A program made the position numbers and the translations under genes. Shown one piece after another: positions 39,779-43,261 of a DNA stretch of 43,261 nucleotides. Within the stretch, counting starts at the first letter, position 1, and every line of letters begins with the position of its first letter. The notes beneath the pieces were generated by a model. The model did no database searches and was not told where the DNA came from. It worked only from the letters and a program-made list of their open reading frames with translations. This DNA comes from Odoribacter sp. UBA944. GTDB lineage: Bacteria > Bacteroidota > Bacteroidia > Bacteroidales > Marinifilaceae. The stretch is taken from positions 1,924 to 45,184 of the forward strand of contig DBDA01000044.1 of the NCBI GenBank assembly GCA_002293375.1, written 5' to 3'.

Positions 39779-40624
39779 ATGAAAATAGCTTATCTTATAT
39801 CGGCGTACAACCAGCCTGAATTGCTCGCTGAATTTATTGCAGTCCTCGACCAACCCAAAGAACATATGTTTGTCCACGTTGATAAAAAAACGGATATTCA
39901 GCCGTTCAGAAAATTATTACAAGACAGGTGTATTTTTATTGCGGAACGGGAAAAGGTTTTTTGGGGCGACATCTCATTTGTGAAAGCGATTATTAAACTG
40001 ATGAAAACTGCTTCAGACACAGGAAAATTTGACTACTACAGTTTTCATAGCGGCGTTGACTTTCCGATAAAACCGATTCTTGAATATGAAGCATTTCTTG
40101 AAAAGAACAAAGGCGGCGAATTTATTACTTTGTCCGATTGTTGTCTAAATCGACAGATGCAAAAAAGATATGCCGGTTATTATTTATTTAAAAACCGATC
40201 AAAGTTTTTTCTTTATTTGAATTATGGCACGACAAAACTGCAACGTTATTTTTATAAACGAAAACCATACAAAGGAGAAAAAATGTTTTTTGGTTCTACC
40301 TGGTGGACATTAACACACGATTGTATAAAATATATTTTAAAAAGCGTTGATGAGGGAAAAGCGATTTTAAAATATTTTAAGTTTGTTTTTATTACTGATG
40401 AAATGTTTTTTCATACGATTATCGGGAATTCCATATTTGCCGGCAACGTTAGAAATAACAATTTGCGCTACATTGTATTTGCGCCTAATCACTCTAATCC
40501 TAATGTAATTACCCTTAAAGATAAGGAACAATTAGTAACTTCTCCTCATTTTTTTGCCCGTAAATTTGAAATTCAAAAAAGCAGGGAAATTATTGATGTT
40601 TTAAAAAAACAGATTGAAAAATAA
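39779..40624 (+). CDS. GT14-type glycosyltransferase (core-2/I-branching enzyme family)
   Basis: The 281-residue product lacks a signal peptide and should act at the cytosolic membrane face. Family features are 'MKIAYLISAYNQPELLAEFI', 'MFVHVDKKTD', 'VFWGDISFVKAIIKLM', 'YYSFHSGVDFPIKP', 'MFFGSTWWTLTHD' and 'FVFITDEMFFHTII' (the acidic catalytic region). The family transfers sugars such as N-acetylglucosamine or xylose, and in Bacteroidota it occurs in capsule and O-antigen loci. The sugar and acceptor here are unknown. Its DNA is clearly more AT-rich than the flanking housekeeping genes, suggesting transfer. I chose the ATG at 39779, which starts the conserved strand; an in-frame ATG at 39752 is less likely. 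Confidence 0.88.
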   Translation: MKIAYLISAYNQPELLAEFIAVLDQPKEHMFVHVDKKTDIQPFRKLLQDRCIFIAEREKVFWGDISFVKAIIKLMKTASDTGKFDYYSFHSGVDFPIKPILEYEAFLEKNKGGEFITLSDCCLNRQMQKRYAGYYLFKNRSKFFLYLNYGTTKLQRYFYKRKPYKGEKMFFGSTWWTLTHDCIKYILKSVDEGKAILKYFKFVFITDEMFFHTIIGNSIFAGNVRNNNLRYIVFAPNHSNPNVITLKDKEQLVTSPHFFARKFEIQKSREIIDVLKKQIEK

Positions 40625-40657
40625 AAAATATCAAAGAAACTTTTGTGATAGTTCCAT

Positions 40658-40977
40658 TTATGTCTTTTTGTTACTAAACAATGAAAAAATATCATTTAAA
40701 ACGCGCGATCCTAATAACTTTAATACACCGATATAAAAAACGGCTATCACTGCCGATTGAGTAAAAACAGTAAGATACAATCCTATATTCATCCACTCAA
40801 TACCCTTGGCAATCGGGTAAATCATCAAAGAGACCATTAAGTAGGGGAAAATATCTTTTGCCTGTTGCAAGACCTTATAACCGGTCTTTTTTTGCACGTA
40901 AACGGCATCTGCCATATACGAAATAAACGCGGCTAAAGAGTAGCCGATTAATATTATTTCTATACTTGAGGAAAATA
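40658..40977 (-). pseudogene. C-terminal remnant of an oligosaccharide flippase (Wzx/MATE-like)
   Basis: The minus-strand frame gives about 105 residues resembling the last transmembrane segments of polysaccharide flippases: 'IEIILIGYSLAAFISYMADAVY', 'TGYKVLQQAKDIFPYLMVSLMIYPIAKGIEW' and 'IGLYLTVFTQSAVIAVFYIGVLKLLG'. A full flippase has about 450-500 residues, so more than three quarters is missing. Similarity stops where the second promoter repeat begins; the frame runs on to a Met inside the repeat, but that part is not flippase-like. It lies tail to tail with the GT14 gene. It is almost certainly non-functional and is left over from a former polysaccharide locus. Confidence 0.72.
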
Positions 40978-41023
40978 GTTGTGAATTACTTTCAAAATTG
41001 TATCTTTGGCATATCTGGCACAG
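40975..41023 (+). repeat. Direct repeat, copy 2, containing the promoter of the peptidase gene
   Basis: Second copy of the 49-nt repeat at 39578-39626. Promoter elements: TTG (40979-40981), 19 nt, TATCTTTG (41001-41008). It lies 27 nt before the ATG of the secreted metallopeptidase gene and abuts the truncated end of the flippase remnant. Confidence 0.78.
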
Positions 41024-41050
41024 TTTTCCGTTCATTCATATCTGTTTGTC

Positions 41051-42154
41051 ATGAAAATATTAGTTTATTGTATTTCTTTATCATATGTATTTATCCTGTG
41101 TAATCCTGTCCTGGCTCAAAGGGTTAAATTCAGTCCGGAAGTTTCATTTTCCCAAGATACCAATGTAATAAACATTTCCAAAATTTGGAGTAATTATGTA
41201 GATTCTTATAGTATACAGCATACTGATTCTTTGCGGAAATGTCTATGGTATCAAGAAACAGCAGACATACTGACATATTCCTTGGGAGCAAAAGCGATAT
41301 TCTACAATAGCTGTTCGCATTTTACTTTTAGTATAAGAAAAATTGATGAGCGTTTATACGAGATTAATTCCATTGCACAAAGCGAATCACTGCCAGAAAC
41401 CGAGCCAGTAATCTTTAAAATATATAAACTGTTAGCTATTGAAGTCAATGGGAAATATAAATTATTTAACTATTTTGACTGGAAAAAACAATCTCTTAAT
41501 CATTATGACGGTGGTAGTATCGTGTTCTATTTTTCTCCTTTGTTGAATTTTGACGAGAATAAGTTCCGTGAATCCATTCAATTTGTCGAGATGTTCAAAA
41601 AGTGCTATGATATTGATGATAATGAGTTGATTACCTATATAATAGCAGGCTCTATGGATGAATGTTGGGCACTTTTAGGAGTACCGTATACGATTGTTCA
41701 TAGTGAAAAACGTTATGCAGGATATACAATATATCCACGAACTGTATTATCATCAAGGCCTGACCATATTCATGAATTGGTACATGCTATTATGCTTCCA
41801 CATTATCAATATGCCAGCTCCTTTATGCACGAAGGAATTGCTACCTATTATGGAGGTACTTCCAATTATAGCTTCGAACATCATGTACGCAACATGCAGC
41901 GGTACATCAAAGAGAACGACATTGATTTTTCTAACATTGAGGAGTTACGTATGATTGATAACATATATGGTGAGACCCCGCTTTTCAATACCGTAAGTGC
42001 TCTTGTTGTCGAATATGTTATAAAAGAACAAGGTTATAAGAAATTGTTATCTTTATTTGAATGTGACAATTCGCAGGCAGTATTCGAAAAGTTGGGTATG
42101 AGTAACAGTAATACTAACAATTGGATCATTCAATTAATCGAAAGAAATGAGTAG
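41051..42154 (+). CDS. Secreted zinc metallopeptidase-like protein (HExxH), unknown family
   Basis: The 367-residue product has a signal peptide (about 1-22, 'LSYVFILCNPVLAQ'). The C-terminal half carries a gluzincin-type zinc site: H241-E242-x-x-H245 in 'HIHELVHAIML', and a downstream Glu261 in 'FMHEGIATYYGG' that would be the third ligand. This pattern resembles peptidase-MA-like enzymes. The first 190 residues have no family I recognise. The HExxH and Glu motifs suggest activity is retained. Its DNA is AT-rich like the GT14 gene, and its promoter is a copy of that gene's promoter. Substrate and role are unknown; an envelope or extracellular target is likely. Confidence 0.8.
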   Translation: MKILVYCISLSYVFILCNPVLAQRVKFSPEVSFSQDTNVINISKIWSNYVDSYSIQHTDSLRKCLWYQETADILTYSLGAKAIFYNSCSHFTFSIRKIDERLYEINSIAQSESLPETEPVIFKIYKLLAIEVNGKYKLFNYFDWKKQSLNHYDGGSIVFYFSPLLNFDENKFRESIQFVEMFKKCYDIDDNELITYIIAGSMDECWALLGVPYTIVHSEKRYAGYTIYPRTVLSSRPDHIHELVHAIMLPHYQYASSFMHEGIATYYGGTSNYSFEHHVRNMQRYIKENDIDFSNIEELRMIDNIYGETPLFNTVSALVVEYVIKEQGYKKLLSLFECDNSQAVFEKLGMSNSNTNNWIIQLIERNE

Positions 42155-42165
42155 GAATGCGGTTG

Positions 42166-42208
42166 CCTTGGAAATCGGATCGATAATTCCAAAGGATAGC
42201 TATCTTTG
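42166..42208 (+). promoter_or_regulatory. Hairpin and -7 element before the epimerase gene
   Basis: CCTTGGAA (42166-42173) pairs with TTCCAAAGG (42187-42195, one bulged A). Directly after comes TATCTTTG (42201-42208), a perfect -7 box 30 nt before the ATG. The hairpin has no T-tail; it could be a weak terminator of the peptidase gene or an operator at the promoter. Confidence 0.45.
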
Positions 42209-42238
42209 TAAAACGATCGAATTACAACGGAATTGAAT

Positions 42239-43252
42239 ATGCACATCCTGGTTACCGGCTGCGCCGGTTTTATCGGTTTTCACCTGACGCGGAAATTACT
42301 CTCCCTGGGATACCGGGTGACCGGAGTAGACAATCTGAATGCCTATTACGATCCGGAGTTGAAGTTGGCAAGACTGCGGCAATTGGGGGTGGAGGCGGCC
42401 GGTATGCCGGCGTATGAAACCCGCCGGGATCCTTCCGGTGACTTTCTGTTTATCCGTGCGGATATGCAGTCCACCCGCCTGTACGAAACGTTTTTGGACA
42501 CAACCCGTTTCGACTACGTGTGCCACCTCGCGGCACAGGCCGGTGTCCGGTACAGCCTCGAAAATCCCGGACAGTATGTCGATACCAACATCACCGGTTT
42601 TTTCCACCTGTTGGAGTATTGCCGCCGGCAGCCGGCCAAACGGCTGGTGTTTGCCGGCAGCTCCAGCGTATACGGAACGGGGAATGTGCCGCCGTACGCA
42701 GAGGATGCCTGCACGGATGCTCCGGTCAGCCTCTATGCGGCTACCAAGAAGTCGAACGAACTTTTTGCCTGCTGCTACGCCTCCTTGTACGATCTGGAGA
42801 TCGTCGGGCTCCGCTTTTTTACGGTCTACGGCCCGTGGGGACGGCCGGACATGGCTCCTTTTCTCTTTACCCGGGCTATTTTAGAGGAGCGGCCGTTGCA
42901 GGTATTCAACAACGGGGAGATGTTGCGGGATTTCACGTATATCGACGATGTGATCGACGCCGTTTGCCTCACCCTGTTCCGCGAACCCGATACCACAGAG
43001 AAGAAAAAGTACCGGGTATACAACGTCGGTTGTTCTTCGCCAGTCGTGCTGAACGAATTCATCGAAGTCTTGGAGCGTCTCATCGGAAAGGTGGCCAACT
43101 GCATCCACAGGCCCATACAGCCCGGAGATGTAAAGGAGACATGGGCGGACATCACCCTGCTGCAAGCGCACTACCACGATACTCCCCACATTCAACTCCA
43201 ACAAGGTTTGTCCGCATTTGTCCGCTGGTACCGGGAATATTACCGGTGTTAA
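42239..43252 (+). CDS. NAD-dependent epimerase, UDP-glucuronate 4-epimerase type
   Basis: The 337-residue short-chain dehydrogenase-fold enzyme is complete. The NAD-binding motif is 'GCAGFIG' near the N-terminus, then 'DNLNAYYDPELKLARL' as in CapI/GAE enzymes, 'HLAAQAGVRYSLENP', the catalytic Ser in 'FAGSSSVYG', Tyr and Lys in 'SLYAATKKSNE', and 'RFFTVYGPWGRPDMA'. The best match from memory is UDP-glucuronate to UDP-galacturonate conversion for capsule or lipopolysaccharide. The DNA returns to the GC-rich style of the window. The ATG at 42239 is preferred over TTG at 42233. It may begin a surface-polysaccharide cluster beyond the right edge. Confidence 0.9.
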   Translation: MHILVTGCAGFIGFHLTRKLLSLGYRVTGVDNLNAYYDPELKLARLRQLGVEAAGMPAYETRRDPSGDFLFIRADMQSTRLYETFLDTTRFDYVCHLAAQAGVRYSLENPGQYVDTNITGFFHLLEYCRRQPAKRLVFAGSSSVYGTGNVPPYAEDACTDAPVSLYAATKKSNELFACCYASLYDLEIVGLRFFTVYGPWGRPDMAPFLFTRAILEERPLQVFNNGEMLRDFTYIDDVIDAVCLTLFREPDTTEKKKYRVYNVGCSSPVVLNEFIEVLERLIGKVANCIHRPIQPGDVKETWADITLLQAHYHDTPHIQLQQGLSAFVRWYREYYRC

Positions 43253-43261
43253 TTTATAAGT

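Overview
The window looks like a chromosomal segment of a member of the Bacteroidota, most likely order Bacteroidales. The evidence is the repeated Bacteroidota promoter signature (TTTG or TTG, about 19-20 nt, then TAnnTTTG) upstream of many genes, the near absence of Shine-Dalgarno sequences, and family-typical proteins: six-repeat S1, a THUMP-like SAM methyltransferase, DUF4294, GlsB-like N-acyltransferase, a PIN-PhoH fusion, GH95 and DUF2264. Genus and species cannot be decided from the sequence alone. Most of the window is moderately GC-rich housekeeping DNA. One AT-rich stretch (about 39.6-42.2 kb) stands out as acquired or rearranged.

Layout. 1-0.9 kb: the 5' half of a tRNA-Gly running off the left edge, an unexplained hairpin region, and a small heat-shock protein with a clear terminator. 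0.9-7.8 kb: a gamma-carbonic-anhydrase-like protein, then a leftward series of CPBP membrane protease, FtsK translocase, acyl-CoA ligase and SAM methyltransferase. 7.9-10.9 kb: rpsA and rnz. 10.9-11.36 kb: a noncoding stretch with a boxA-like motif, a CA-rich tract and terminator hairpins. 11.4-19.6 kb: uvrA, folC (leftward), rex, and the classic thrS-infC-rpmI-rplT translation cluster closed by a strong terminator. 19.7-26.8 kb: a phosphate acyltransferase, an OmpA-type lipoprotein, a bioD / U32 peptidase / ATP-grasp operon, then leftward DUF4294 and holA. 26.9-29.8 kb: RNase P RNA followed 14 nt later by sdaA and pgi. 29.8-34.9 kb: a porin-like protein, then a secreted GH95 and DUF2264 glycan-degrading pair. 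34.9-39.4 kb: dapB, lepB, phoH and a GlsB-like acyltransferase. 39.5-43.26 kb: a surface-polysaccharide or island region with a GT14 glycosyltransferase, a flippase remnant, a secreted HExxH peptidase and a UDP-glucuronate-type epimerase.

How the parts work together. Much of the window serves translation and genome maintenance: S1, ThrS, IF-3, L35, L20, RNase P RNA, RNase Z, UvrA, FtsK and DNA polymerase III delta. Rex links expression to NADH/NAD+, and SdaA and the phosphate acyltransferase fit a fermentative anaerobe. The GH95/DUF2264 pair points to scavenging of fucosylated or uronic-acid-containing glycans.

No CRISPR array, intact insertion sequence, prophage or recognised defence system was seen. 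The most notable unexplained items are: a pair of 49-nt direct repeats that each carry a complete promoter and bracket the GT14 gene plus a truncated flippase; the noncoding boxA/CA-tract region before uvrA; a structured segment between rpmI and rplT that could be an L20 autoregulatory site; a likely AUU/AUC start for infC; and an uncharacterised ATP-grasp enzyme abutting a U32 peptidase. None of these amounts to a demonstrated new system.
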